A stretch of 64,000 bases of DNA from Pristionchus mayeri (Eukaryota; Nematoda; Chromadorea; Rhabditida; Neodiplogasteridae). The stretch's first letter is position 1, and each line of letters starts with the position of its first letter. The notes beneath the pieces are model-generated. The model was not told the DNA's origin. It did no database searches and saw only the letters and a list, made by a program, of their open reading frames with translations. The position numbers and the translations under genes are program-made. This document shows, piece by piece, positions 24,601-34,663 of this stretch. The stretch is taken from contig BTRK01000006.1 in assembly GCA_036245805.1 (NCBI GenBank), positions 51,701,257 through 51,765,256 of the forward strand, written 5' to 3'.

Positions 24601-25733
24601 CTAGCAAAGGTAATCTCAATCATCCTATGCACTCGCCATCCCGCAAAATCATCGAGTGTTTATTGCCCTCATTGAAATTAGATTTCACCTTATTTCCTCG
24701 TCGCGCCTCGGGCGTTGTTATATTATCATTTCTTCTATCATTTCTTCTAGTTCAACGGTCAATGTCACAGATCCGTCACCTCCAGTGGGGATAATATCGG
24801 GAGAGAATATGTACTCATAGTCATCGAAGAAGAATCTCCACGGATTGCGAAAAGTCTGACAGGTATTCGTTAAATGGTACTGAGAGATGGCGAATTACTC
24901 ACCGTAGGGTACGAATGAATTGTCTTGTACACTGCGGTGGCAATCGTGACACTAAAATGATTATTTGTTTAAAGCCCTACATTTATATCCCACGGGTCAG
25001 TGATTTTTTCGAATATAATCTGTTTTGGATCTTTTGTCCTCTTCTTCCGTTCGACGACGACTTCGTAGATGTAAATCGGAAATAAATATGGCTATTTGAA
25101 AACATAATTTATGTTTTTCAATGTAACCGCATACTATATTCTATATGATCTGTCCAAGTTGCACAAATTTTTTTTGATTTCAATTTTCCAAAATATTTGC
25201 CAGTGATATACTCACAGGCCTGCTTGTGAATCTGATGCGAAACCAGTTAACTTTCAGCTCGAATGGCACGCCTCTCAGCCCGGGGCCAGGTCGTTTGGCC
25301 GGGACTACTGGCTCCTGAAATGTAGAGATGGACAAACGTTACGACGTCTCATGATACGCACTGCCTAAATAGTGAGATTATCAGCCTCATTGCAAACGTA
25401 ACAAAAATATATTCGCCAATAAATGTTAGTGAAGCGTATGCGTGCTCGATTACATGCTATTCACACCATGTATGGGAAACACGACGAAAAAAAAATCTCT
25501 AAAATTTAACTAATTGCATTTGTATCCACGTTTTCTGAATATATGATGAGTAATTCAAACCACAAATGAATGAGGAACTGACATATCTATGCGCAGTCGG
25601 CTTTACTGGAGTGCGATACGAACGCGAGCGCTCGACAGCATCAACTCGAGCGGGAATTGGAGCTGAAATTATCGCATTTTATGACATCACAACAGTTGTC
25701 AAACATACCACTGGTCGATGTACCAGCGGACAT
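18620..25733 (-). CDS. Argonaute (nematode AGO/WAGO type), probably defective
   Basis: Proposed start MSAGTSTS at 25733. Exons in order: N domain (RPGPGLRGVPFELKVNWFRI near 25280), YIYEVVVERKKR (25060), RFKKFAPKQQFHLALS (24530), linker (RFAHVGGGMYFIPSAV, 24170), PAZ (GRVERHYRFVRLM to QYPKLPLCEVKTDYIPMEML, 22225-21860), MID (CTGRVLDKAGIIKE; CLASRSLRKEDAQ; AFYRGLIDKCKTRG), and the start of PIWI (NLWLKINVKLGGVN, 20590). PIWI then resumes at DFTYIVVQKRHRTRFY (19610), PGTVISEGAVSPHMFDFY (19400), GTTRPAHYTVVVNE and SPVYYAH (19060). The C-terminus is PGMHFV with TAG at 18620. Argonautes bind small RNAs to silence RNA. The segment with the first two catalytic acidic blocks (normally G-DVTHP and YRDG) is absent between 20556 and 19673, where two transposons lie. 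A frame conflict also occurs just after PAZ (21790-21870). Likely a pseudogene or a non-slicing remnant. Confidence 0.85.
19811..20278. mobile_element. Long-hairpin element with 11-bp flanking repeat (MULE-like)
   Basis: Two arms of about 200 bp, extremely rich in GAGCG/CGCTC words, pair across a spacer near 20030-20060. The ends read GTGTTGTTAGCTCGAGC and GCTCGGAATAGCATCACT. Both flanks carry AAACACCACTA (19800-19810 and 20279-20289), an 11 bp direct repeat compatible with the 9-11 bp duplications of Mutator-like elements, although part of it could be element sequence. No coding capacity. It sits in the Argonaute gene exactly where the central PIWI exons are expected. Confidence 0.75.
20401..20558. 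mobile_element. hAT-type MITE with 8-bp target duplication
   Basis: The ends GGCACTAGGTCGGATGAT and TATCCGACCTAGTGCC are inverted, and both flanks carry AGAAACTC (20393-20400 and 20559-20566), the 8 bp duplication typical of hAT transposons. At 158 bp it is non-autonomous. It abuts the Argonaute exon encoding KINVKLGGVNHL and may interrupt its end. Confidence 0.9.
22691..23955. mobile_element. Decayed mariner-type element
   Basis: TTAGGTTGTAACATAAGTTT at the left and the inverted AAACTTATGTTACAACCTGA at the right are flanked by TA. The 1.27 kb length is near that of a complete mariner, but no open transposase frame remains. Internal sequence (CTAGGAGGTCAGGC, GAGAAG) is shared with the shorter element at 43497-43808. 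It lies in the Argonaute intron between the linker and PAZ exons. Confidence 0.8.
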
Positions 25734-26912
25734 GTCGATTAGTTGGTGGTTTACCAACTGCAAAGGGAGCTCTTAATCGTTTCTATAATGCAAAATGAAC
25801 AAAATAAACAAGTATAATTAAGACAACACCGCGAGTTCACGAATATAAGAAGACAAATAGTTGTTCTTTTCAGAAAGCGGGAAACGGCGGGTCGATTGAA
25901 CACGCGTAAACAATCTCTCGCATCTTCTGCTTCTCTGGCACTCTCTCTTTTTCCTGTGCTCCCTCTCTGCCATTTCTCGCTCTCTCTAGAGATGCGGAGG
26001 GCCCCTCTGCAAGAGGACGGGAGAGCAATCGTCTGACTCTCTTCATTTTGCACGCTCTCTCGTCTCTCTAACCGACGAGAGAGAACTAAGAGAGCGACGC
26101 CATTGCCAGGACGGGAATAATGTGCTGACGTATGAGAAAGTTATGCAAAAAGATGAATGAAATGAGAAAGAAGGAAAATATGCAAAATGAAAATACTGAA
26201 ATACTGTGAGATTACAAATTCAAATATTTTTTGCAAAATATCTCCAGCAAATTCTTCTTGACACTTTGGTGTTAGCACATTGTTGTTTTTACTCAACGCA
26301 GTCGCCCCCCCCCCCCCAGTGATACTTGAAGGCGAGATTGACTTATTGTAACACCTTGCGAATTTGCCTTTCCTCCTGGAAAAGGCACTTGAGAAACAGA
26401 TTCAAATTATGCCTAAACTTCTCTGTAAATCTTTCGAAATCAAGGATGAATTTAATCGGCATCTAATACCCCAATATCCTTATTTGGATTTTTCGCATCT
26501 TTATTCGCCCATAATTCCACGGGACGAGTACCGTACCTTTAAATTTACTAAGATTGCCAGAATATTCGAAATATTCCCAGGCTCGTCGCTAATTGCCGAA
26601 ATTCCCACACATCAGGAAGGCCAGTGCCGAATAGTAGAGACGACTCCATCTTTAGAGACGACCAGCAACCAGAAAAATGAAATAACAAGGCCGCGCAAGA
26701 GAGTCATCTCGGCCGAAATAAATTCACACGGGGGAATTATGATTTCAACGATAAATAGGCCACTCTTACACTTCCTTCTTATATTTCCCGTCTTTTGGAC
26801 TCAGCCTGTAGACGAGAAGACGTTACTTCGCACGGCAGGTTCGTTCAAGATTGGATCAGCCCCGTAGTCCTAAACGGAATCTCACACTATTTCACAAAAT
26901 CTTTGCTTTAGT
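25734..26912. other. Divergent promoter region, Argonaute and P450
   Basis: The stretch lies between two genes transcribed away from each other. It holds a pyrimidine-rich tract near 25910-26060, a small hairpin near 26025-26105, a run of C near 26307-26320, and a plus-strand open stretch of about 500 bp near 26364-26867 with no recognisable motif and no splice support. Confidence 0.5.
26025..26105. repeat. CTCTCTC..GAGAGAG foldback unit
   Basis: GCAATCGTCTGACTCTC is followed by GCACGCTCTCTCGTCTCTC, AACC and GACGAGAGAGAAC. The same leader (GCAATGGTCTGACTCTCC) and palindromic core recur at 60775-60870, so this is a short repeat family. Confidence 0.5.
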
Positions 26913-29900
26913 ATGTCCCTGATCATTCCCTTCCTTATCATCATCTCTTTCCTCTACTATCACTTCGTCACGAAGCGTCGTCGGTACCCTCCCGGCCCGC
27001 CTCCATGGCCGCTCGTCGGCAACTTTCCCCAGGTACCGTAACCTCAACCTACTGTAGTCTACCGTAATCCAACCGATGCCGCAAATACCGTAACCGTATA
27101 GTACTTATGTAGTCTTTGTCACTACCGTATTCCTATAGGAACTGAATGTAGAGTAGCCCTACAGTACCCGGGAGAGCACACCAAAATCCGCGCGAGACTA
27201 AGACTTTCAGATGGACCTCGCCAATCCGCATCGTACGATCCTCAAATGGAGAGACATCTATGGACCGGGTCAGTTCGATTTTGGGAATGTGGTTACCATT
27301 TTCGTCGAATTTTAGCTCGAAGACATATCTACTATTCAAAATGTTGTTCTGCTGTTGATCTTTGATCTCTTCAGTCTTCACCATCTGGTTGCCCAAGCCC
27401 ATCGTAGTGCTCGCATCTCGCGAAGTCCTCGAGGAGGCACTTAACAAGCAAGGTGATTTTTTATCTCTGATTTTTACGAATGGAGATTATGATCAGTAGT
27501 GTTGCAAAAGCGGCTCAACAACTCACCCTTTTGAGCCGATCTACGGCTCTAATACGGTTCGGGCGAATAACCCCTTACGCGCGTCGCGTGCTTCGCTTTC
27601 CCACGGTTAATCTGTTTCAGAACGGCTCAAAATGGCTCGCAACCTTTAAAAACGGCAGATCACAGATAGGCCTCTCTTTAATCGACCCGTATTTTCACAC
27701 TAATCACCAGTTCGTCATCAGGGATACACAGATAGTACTAGCCGCAACCGGTTTCACAGGACACCGCCAATTAGATAGTCGTCCCTTGACGACTGTAAAG
27801 TCGTATGACGTGGCTGCAAAATTACCTTTACATTATTTTACTTATTTGACGCTGATTGGCTGCTGTCTACTGTAGTCAGTCCGATGCTATTGCGAAATTC
27901 GGCCTCTGTGTCTCTCTTTCTTTCCTTAAAATTCCCGCAATGATTACGACTATCGTGAGAACAACGGACTCGTTGCGCCTCCCTTCACTCTTCCTTGACC
28001 AAGGGATTCGTATAGCGTGGGAAATTCAAATCAATGAAAATTAGTAGAATACTAATCGATACTCTTTTCCAGCTGACACATTCGCCGCGCGTCCTTCTTC
28101 CTTCCTCTACCGTATGTTCACGGGCTCCCACCATGAAGGCGACGGCATTATCCTCAGCAGCGGAGAGAGGTATACGGTAGGAAATGGATGGATACGGTAG
28201 GGTCGAAAAAGGGAATCGGCAAACCAGCTTACAGAAGCATCACATCTTGTTTCAAGCCGAATGTGAAAGCCATTTTCCTATCATTGTCACGCTAGTTTGC
28301 GGGGCTATGGTAATGATATCAACTACTCAGATGGCAGACGCAACGACAATTCGCACTGAAGACGCTCAAGGTGATTTGTTAGAAAAGGACGGACTATGTC
28401 GTATGAATACTATGCCGCATTTGAAACATCAAAGACGGCCTTACGCCATGGTTATCATCCGACGTAGTTCCAGAAATGCGTTCATGGAGGGTATTTAATC
28501 GCATCGATGTTGTGCAGGATTTCGGATTCGGCAGAGGCGAGATGGAAGGTCGGATCAATTTCCATCTAGATCGACTGCTGGAGCAGATCGAGGGAAAGTT
28601 CTACAGAAGAAAAGTAAGTTCTGAACAATCGCTAGCTCTAAAAAGGAGCAAAAGGACTAAAAGATTGCCCCATGCTGGAATCGAACCAGCGACCTTCTGT
28701 TTACAAGACAGACGCTCTGCCACTAAGCCAATGGGGCGGTGGGGGAACCGTCTAGCTCTCTGTCCACAGTTTCTCCATCTATTCAAACGATTTCAAAATG
28801 CGCAAATCTCTGCGATGTTATCCAGAAAGCACTAGCGACATCGCGAAATAATGTAATTTTATATCTCTGATTAACGGAAAAAGTAGTCAGGAGTAAAATT
28901 CATTGCAAAGGTCTGACCTTTACAGACTTCCATTCAATCGCCTCACGAGCCTGTCGCTTTCTGCGTCGGAAACATCATCCAGGATATCGTCATGGGCAAG
29001 GTTCACCCCTCTCTCCTTTCTCTTTGTAAGATGTATTTTCGAACTTGAAGGTGTACGACTTCGGTGATCCCGAGTTCAAGCACTTCAAGCACCTAATTGA
29101 TACCGTCCTCGCTCAAGTGAGGAATTCAGCATCGATAGTACTGCTTTACCATCGAATTATGCTTACTTACTACTGATTTCGAAATCAGTGCATTCCGACC
29201 TCGCCTCCATTCCGTGTCACCCCAGGTGCAATCAGTGCAACTGCTCATCGCTGACTGCTTCCCAAAAATCGCTCGATTCTTGCCCGGCTACCACGAGTAC
29301 TTCAAAAATGGCATGGCGCTTCAAAATTTCTTCCTCAAGGAGGTAAGTGCAAGTGTGAGCATCGGTACTAGACTAGGTCGGATGAGAACTATTTCGTCCT
29401 ACATTGTGCCGTGGACATCAAGGTATAGTAAAGAACAAGAGTATTTAATCATTCATATGTATTATCAATGCATTAACTATCATGAAAAGGTCAGAAAAGA
29501 GTAGCAACAAGCTTCCCTATTATCTCGATTTCTTAGAGACTCAACAATGTGAGTTCTGAAAAAAATCATGTTGTTCTCAGATCGACAAGCACGAGCGCGT
29601 GCTCTCCTCGGAGGGACCCGCGCGAGACTTCATCGAGGCCTACCTGAGGGAGTGGCAGAGACAGCCGAATAACAAGAACTTCTCGTTAGATAACACATTA
29701 ACCCTATTTTTACCTTCAGTCATGGAAACAAATACATGTTTAGTTAAATTTTGAAAGACGACGTGAAGAAATTCTAAGTGATAAAAATTGACAGGAAGCT
29801 GACGCTCGCGCTCAACTCGGGCGACTTGTGGACGGGCGGCATGGAGACCACGGTCACAACCATCAGATGGGGTACGGTAGGTGGTGCGATCGTGGACTGA

Positions 29901-31447
29901 ATAGGTGCTCCCTGGCTCCCTGGTCAGGCGATAGGACTGGCTATCAACATGATGAAATCGCAAGACCTTTTACGATTTAGACATCACGGAGTGAATTAAT
30001 TGGGTTCGAGAGTACCACGGTTTCTTCATTCTAGGCACATTCGAAATGTTCATGCGGTCGAAAGACTGTGCAATGCGAATATGACTTTCCGAATTACCAA
30101 ATCAACTAATCAACAATGTCACAGGAATAATCTACCTGCTGCATTACCCGGACGTGCAGAGGCAGATGAGGGAGGAGATACTCAAGGTCTGCTGAATCCA
30201 TTGAATAGTATACACACCGTATCATACGTTTCGAAGTGAAGTTGTCTCATGTTCCTCATTCCCTCACCAGAAGTTGCTTCTATTTGATGCCTGGATACAA
30301 CTGCACTTTATAGGTGGTCGGTGCTGCTAACAGAGTGCAGCTCTCCGACCGTGCTGCGCTGCCCTACTGCTGCGCGGTGATCGCCGAGCTTCAGAGACTC
30401 GCCAACGTTCTTCCGTGGAACATCCCGCACTGGTGAGAAATTTGGCTTTACGATGTCATTAGTGATGAGAAACGTATGTTTACAGGTCAATTTCCAGTTT
30501 TTAATGATCTTCAAAAAAGTGAATGACGAATGATTTTGCAGCACCTCCGCTCGTTCCTCCCTGGCCGGCTTTGATCTGCCCAAGGGCACAGACATCATGC
30601 CGCACATCGGCGCAGTCCATCACGATCCAGCTCTCTTCCCCGACCCGGAGAGATTCGATCCACAGAGGTTGCGAAATTTCCGGATCTTCGGAAACATCAG
30701 AACCTACGCTAAAATATGCAGATCCAACGATGATGTTTCAGATTCCTGGATGATTCCGGATCATTCTCGATTCCTGCTTCCTTCTCTCCGTTCGGGCTCG
30801 GTAGACGCGCTTGTCTGGGAGAGAATCTCGCGAAGGTTGCAATATTTTTGCCAATAACTAACTATATTCTCAATCAAAAGATCAATTATTATAATTTGAA
30901 ATTTTGTTTGAGATGGAGCTCTTCCTCATCTTCATCACGCTCTTGCAGAGATATCGCTTCAGCGTGCCCAAGGGTGAGTTTACATGGAAATATTCTTGAC
31001 TCTTGTACGAGACCTGCGGATGCTGCCTTTTCGTCACTTGCTTTTTCATTGATATATTTTTATGTGGGATATGCAATAATAATGATATGTTATCTATTTC
31101 GACTTCGATTTAGTTTCTTCATTTTCCATACTCTATCTCTGCTCGACGGGCTTGGGAAATTAAGATACGCATACCCGTTTATCGAACACATTTCAAGGCG
31201 GTTCTCTGCCATCGCTCGCTCGCAAGATGGGCATGGCCTCTGTCCCCACCGAGTTCGAGTGCAAGTGGGAGAAGGTGGAGGAGGAGGAGAAGAGCGAGGC
31301 GGAGGACGAGATCGAGACGTTCGTTTGATTATTCTTTCAGCTCTATTTAATTTATTTATTTGGTAGGGATATCGATAACAACTTATTTTTTCCAGGTACC
31401 ACTATCGCGCCGGAAAAGCTGGCCCTCCACCTGCCTACGAGGGATGA
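26913..31447 (+). CDS. Cytochrome P450, CYP2-clan type
   Basis: About 16 exons join in phase from ATG 26913 to TGA 31445-31447. The N-terminus is a membrane anchor (LIIPFLIIISFLYYHF) with basic KRRR and the proline hinge PPGPPPWPLVG. Then come WQTQRQFALKTLKDFGFGR (helix C), the I-helix DLWTGGMETTVTTIRWG with the G-G-x-E-T-T oxygen-binding motif, the K-helix ELQR (ExxR), PERFDP, and the heme-binding loop FSPFGLGRRACLG with the Cys ligand. The C-terminus is YHYRAGKAGPPPAYEG. All hallmark residues are present, so it should be a working microsomal mono-oxygenase for lipids or xenobiotics. Layout resembles nematode CYP33/CYP2-type genes. One intron holds a tRNA-Thr on the opposite strand, and others hold TACGGTAG words, a foldback repeat and a MITE fragment. 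Confidence 0.92.
27498..27655. repeat. Foldback repeat in a P450 intron
   Basis: GTTGCAAAAGCGGCTCAAC.. and TTTTGAGCCG face CGGCTCAAAATGGCTCGCAAC near 27620-27650. This looks like a small MITE. An open frame of 131 codons that covers it (27480-27875) is not supported as a gene. Confidence 0.5.
28666..28737 (-). tRNA. tRNA-Thr (anticodon TGT)
   Basis: On the minus strand the sequence folds as a complete 72 nt cloverleaf. The acceptor stem is GCCCCAT / ATGGGGC with discriminator A. The D-arm is GGCTTAGTGGCAGAGC (good box A), the anticodon loop CTTGTAA gives TGT, and the T-loop GGTTCGATTCC is a perfect box B. It is antisense inside an intron of the P450 gene. Confidence 0.95.
29366..29412. mobile_element. 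Partial hAT-type MITE end
   Basis: GACTAGGTCGGATGAGAACT matches the end of the GGCACTAGGTCGGATGA family. No partner end is seen nearby, so this is a solo or decayed fragment in a P450 intron. Confidence 0.5.
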
Positions 31448-31859
31448 ACATTCTGCATCGATATTTCAAGATTTCAAGAATATTATTTATAATTATTTCA
31501 AGATTTCTCATACATATTTTAAGATTATTTTCGAGAATTGGCATGATCTTGATCTCAAAAAATGTTTTTAAAAACCTGAACAAATTCATAAAAATCGGTA
31601 GTGTAATTGCATTTGTATATCCACTTCTTCGGAAACATATTGCCTATTCAAAAAAATATCGACCTGAATAAATTTTTCATATAAATCTCTGGTTCCATTT
31701 CATAGAATTATTCTGGCCTTTCCACATGTGTCATCAAGTGTGTTCCCATAATTGCATGACTACTCGTAAAATCAAGTATACTCAAACATCCGTCTCCCCA
31801 GACTCCTGATCATATTCGAGTCAATTAATGTTTCAAGACTGGGCACTTCGTCGCGTAAT
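31448..31859. other. P450 3' flank
   Basis: AT-rich 3' region after the P450 stop, running up to the GGACCCCGAT element. AATAAA-like words near 31667-31672 could be a polyadenylation signal. Nothing else is seen. Confidence 0.5.
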
Positions 31860-32577
31860 AATGATGGCTCTGTTTTCGAATCGGGGTCTTTTTTATCGGG
31901 GTCTTTATAAAAATTATCGGGGTCCTTTGACGACCTATTGGACCCCGATATTTTTGGGACCCCGATATTTTTGGGACCCCGATTTTTCATAGGACCCCGA
32001 TATTTTTTAGTGTCGCCGAACTGTCTTCGGACCCCGATATTTTTGGGACTCCGATTTTTCATGGGACCCCGATATTTTTTGGGGATTCCTATTTGTCTTA
32101 GGACCCCGATTTTTTTTGGACCCCGATATTTTTGGGACCCCGATTTTTCATAGGACCCCGATATTTTTTAGTGTCGCCGAACTGTCTTCGGAACCCGATA
32201 TTTTTGGGACTCCGATTTTTCATGGGACCCCGATATTTTGGGACCCCGATTATTCTTGGGACCCCGATATTTTTGGGACCCCGATTTTTTCAAGCGTCGC
32301 CGCCGGCCGTTATTTGTGCACAAATTACTTTATAAGAAAAAAAACGCAAAAGTGCAAATGAAAAAGAACTAATGCAAAACAAAATCGATACAAATATACA
32401 ATTCAATTACGTTCTCGGGGCTTTGTTATTAACATGCTGACACACAGTCGTTGTCGTCGACTTCCTAGTTCTCTTGGTAAAGGGAAACACAGTCGTTGTT
32501 GTCGTTGTCGTTGTGGTAGTCGTAACAGACCTGGCCGACTTCCTTGTCTTTCGAGTAAGGGGGGCCGAGGTTGTACA

Positions 32578-33042
32578 GTACGTGCTAATCGCCTTGGCCA
32601 TGTGCGTACGCGGCGCTGCGCGGCGGAGCGCGGCTTGCGCGGATTGATTTTGCGAGCGGAATATTATCTTTCACGATTCGAGCCTATTATTTTCAAATTC
32701 TTCGTAAAATTTTGCATTGGAATTACTATTCATTCATATTTTTTAAAAATATATTTATATTTATGAATCAATATTTCGAATGCTGTATTTCTGCAACCTA
32801 CCGTAACCGCAGTTTACGATAGCGACAGTATCGCAAACTGGGATTACTGTAGGTTCCATAATTTCAGAATTCAAAATATTGATTTCTTTAAATAAAAATG
32901 TGAATAAATAGTCATTCCAATGCTAAATTTTACGAAGAATGCGAAAATAATAGGTTCGAATCGTGAAAAACAATATTCTTCCCGTAAAATCAATCCGCGC
33001 AAGCCGCGCACGCACATGGCCAAGGCGATTAGCACGTACTGT
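32578..33042. repeat. Central palindrome with nested hairpin
   Basis: GTACGTGCTAATCGCCTTGG near 32579 pairs with CCAAGGCGATTAGCACGTAC near 33023. The arms are about 130-150 bp and AT-rich inward. A second hairpin (CCTACCGTAACC.. / ..TTACTGTAGG, near 32798-32853) lies inside. Just outside each arm is simple GTC/GTT-type repeat DNA, which gives low-complexity frames rich in Thr or Val that I do not call as genes. Confidence 0.75.
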
Positions 33043-33236
33043 AGTTACAGTAGTGGTGAAAGGAGTCGTTTTCCTCGTCTTCCGGGTAGCAGGAGCTATT
33101 GTAGTTGTAATTGTTGTGGTAGTAGTGGTAGACTTTCTCGTCTGTCGGTTTAGGACAACCGATGTGACTGTAACGGTCGTAGCAGCAGAAATAGGAGGGG
33201 CAGCTGCATGGGGAGGAGGAACAATAGGTGACTGAG

Positions 33237-33265
33237 AGTATTAGGTTGTTGCAAAAGTCCTGTGG
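33237..33265 (+). mobile_element. Mariner-type terminal repeat, solo end
   Basis: TATTAGGTTGTTGCAAAAGT is a typical mariner terminal sequence with a leading TA. I did not find the matching inverted end, so only a fragment is claimed. Confidence 0.5.
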
Positions 33266-34237
33266 AATTTTGATATTTTGTCTTCCATCTTCCTGTTGGA
33301 TTGATAGATGAACTTCGGGATATTGATGATATTGATACTAATGAGGCCTTGCATACTTTCATATGCGCACCCTATCAGCATTGCCCAATCAGAGAGGCGA
33401 GAACAGGATCCAGTTAAAATTACTAAAATTCATCCATCGAAAACGCAACATTTCTCAACATTCTGTTTTCACTGATGCATTAACGCTCAATTCCTGGTGG
33501 TTATGTGAAGCTCCCATCTTTACCCTATACATAATTTTTCTTATGGATCCTGGAAGTAAAAGTTTTGCTCAAATGCGCAGGTTCACGCATTCCATATCAC
33601 CCATTATACTAAGAGAGTCACTACTTCCAAACCCAGAACTCGAACAATGGCAAAGAAAGTTGAGCTGGAAAAAATAATCATTCCACTCGAACCCACCAAA
33701 CTCGCCGCCAAGTTCCGGTCCGCTTCAATCATCGATACCCATCAATTAAACTGTTCGTCGCCGCACTAATTATTTGTTGTTTCCGGAACTCTTGTGCAAT
33801 TTTGTATTTGTTTCTTCAAGTGTGATAATTTTGCACAAATAATTATGAATTTTTACTAGATAAAAATCTTTAGGTATGGGACCCCGATATTTTTGGGACC
33901 TCGATCTTTCTTGGGACCCCGATATTTTTGGGACCCCGATTATTCTTGGCACCCCGATCTTTCTTGGGACCCCGATAATTTTTTGGGATCACCATTTGTC
34001 TTAGGACTCCGATATTTTTGGGACCCCGATATTTTTTGGGACCCCGATTTTTTATATGACCCCGATATTTTTTAGTGTCGAGAGTCGTTCTATGGGACCC
34101 CGATTTGCAGATAGGACCCCGATAATAATCGGGGTCCTTTGACGACCTATTGAACCCCGATTTGCAGATAGGACCCCGATTTGCAGATAGGACCCCGATC
34201 TTTTTTTGGGACCCCGATTCGAAAACAGAGCCATAAT

Positions 34238-34663
34238 GATCACGGGGTCTCATCGTCCATTAGCTGCTAATTAGTAATTAGCAGAAAGAGTAGGATATTT
34301 GTGAAATCTGTCTGTAGTATGTCTGATCTCGACACCAGTAAGCAAATGAAATATCAATTACAGTATAGATGCGACGAATCAATGGATATTATCAACACAC
34401 GAGTTCATAATATTTAGCTTAAAAATAAGATTAATTTTATAGGGAGGAGCGGGTTCATAAAAGACAATGATTATTGAGTTCCACTGAGTTTGCCCTTATG
34501 AACAGTAGAAATTTTTGATTGGCATTGTGGTTTTCTGTTGAAGAAGAGGTTTCTAATCTGCAGATTGGAAAAGATTTTCCTGTGAAGTCCATTAGATAAA
34601 AACGAAACCACAGTATCTTCATTGAACACGGTCTCGCAATTCTATGGGAAATGAGATGAAGTC
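34238..34663. other. Intergenic stretch
   Basis: AT-rich, between the inverted-repeat element and the 3' end of the receptor gene on the minus strand. Nothing recognisable. Confidence 0.5.

Larger units (their letters stand above)
31860..34237. mobile_element. Inverted-repeat element with terminal GGACCCCGAT arrays
   Basis: Both ends carry the same unique border in opposite orientation: GGCTCTGTTTTCGAATCGGG at the left, and its complement CCCGATTCGAAAACAGAGCC at the right. Next to each border is an array of GGGACCCCGATATTTTT-type units (about 31880-32290 and 33880-34215). Both arrays contain the switch point CCTTTGACGACCTATTG, where unit orientation flips. The centre holds a palindrome (32578-33042). 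No transposase frame is seen. It looks like a non-autonomous foldback element of about 2.4 kb; superfamily unknown. Confidence 0.7.

Noticed and set aside
26364..26867. A 167-codon plus-strand open frame
   Set aside because: It opens with TTG, has no recognisable motif, no splice or promoter context, and lies in a repeat-bearing divergent promoter region.
27480..27875. 131-codon frame in a P450 intron
   Set aside because: It overlaps a foldback repeat and lies between two exons that splice together in phase.
32407..33235. Thr-rich and Val-rich open frames around the central palindrome
   Set aside because: They come from simple GTT/GTC/GTA repeats read on either strand; the shared MAKAISTY start is just the palindrome arm.
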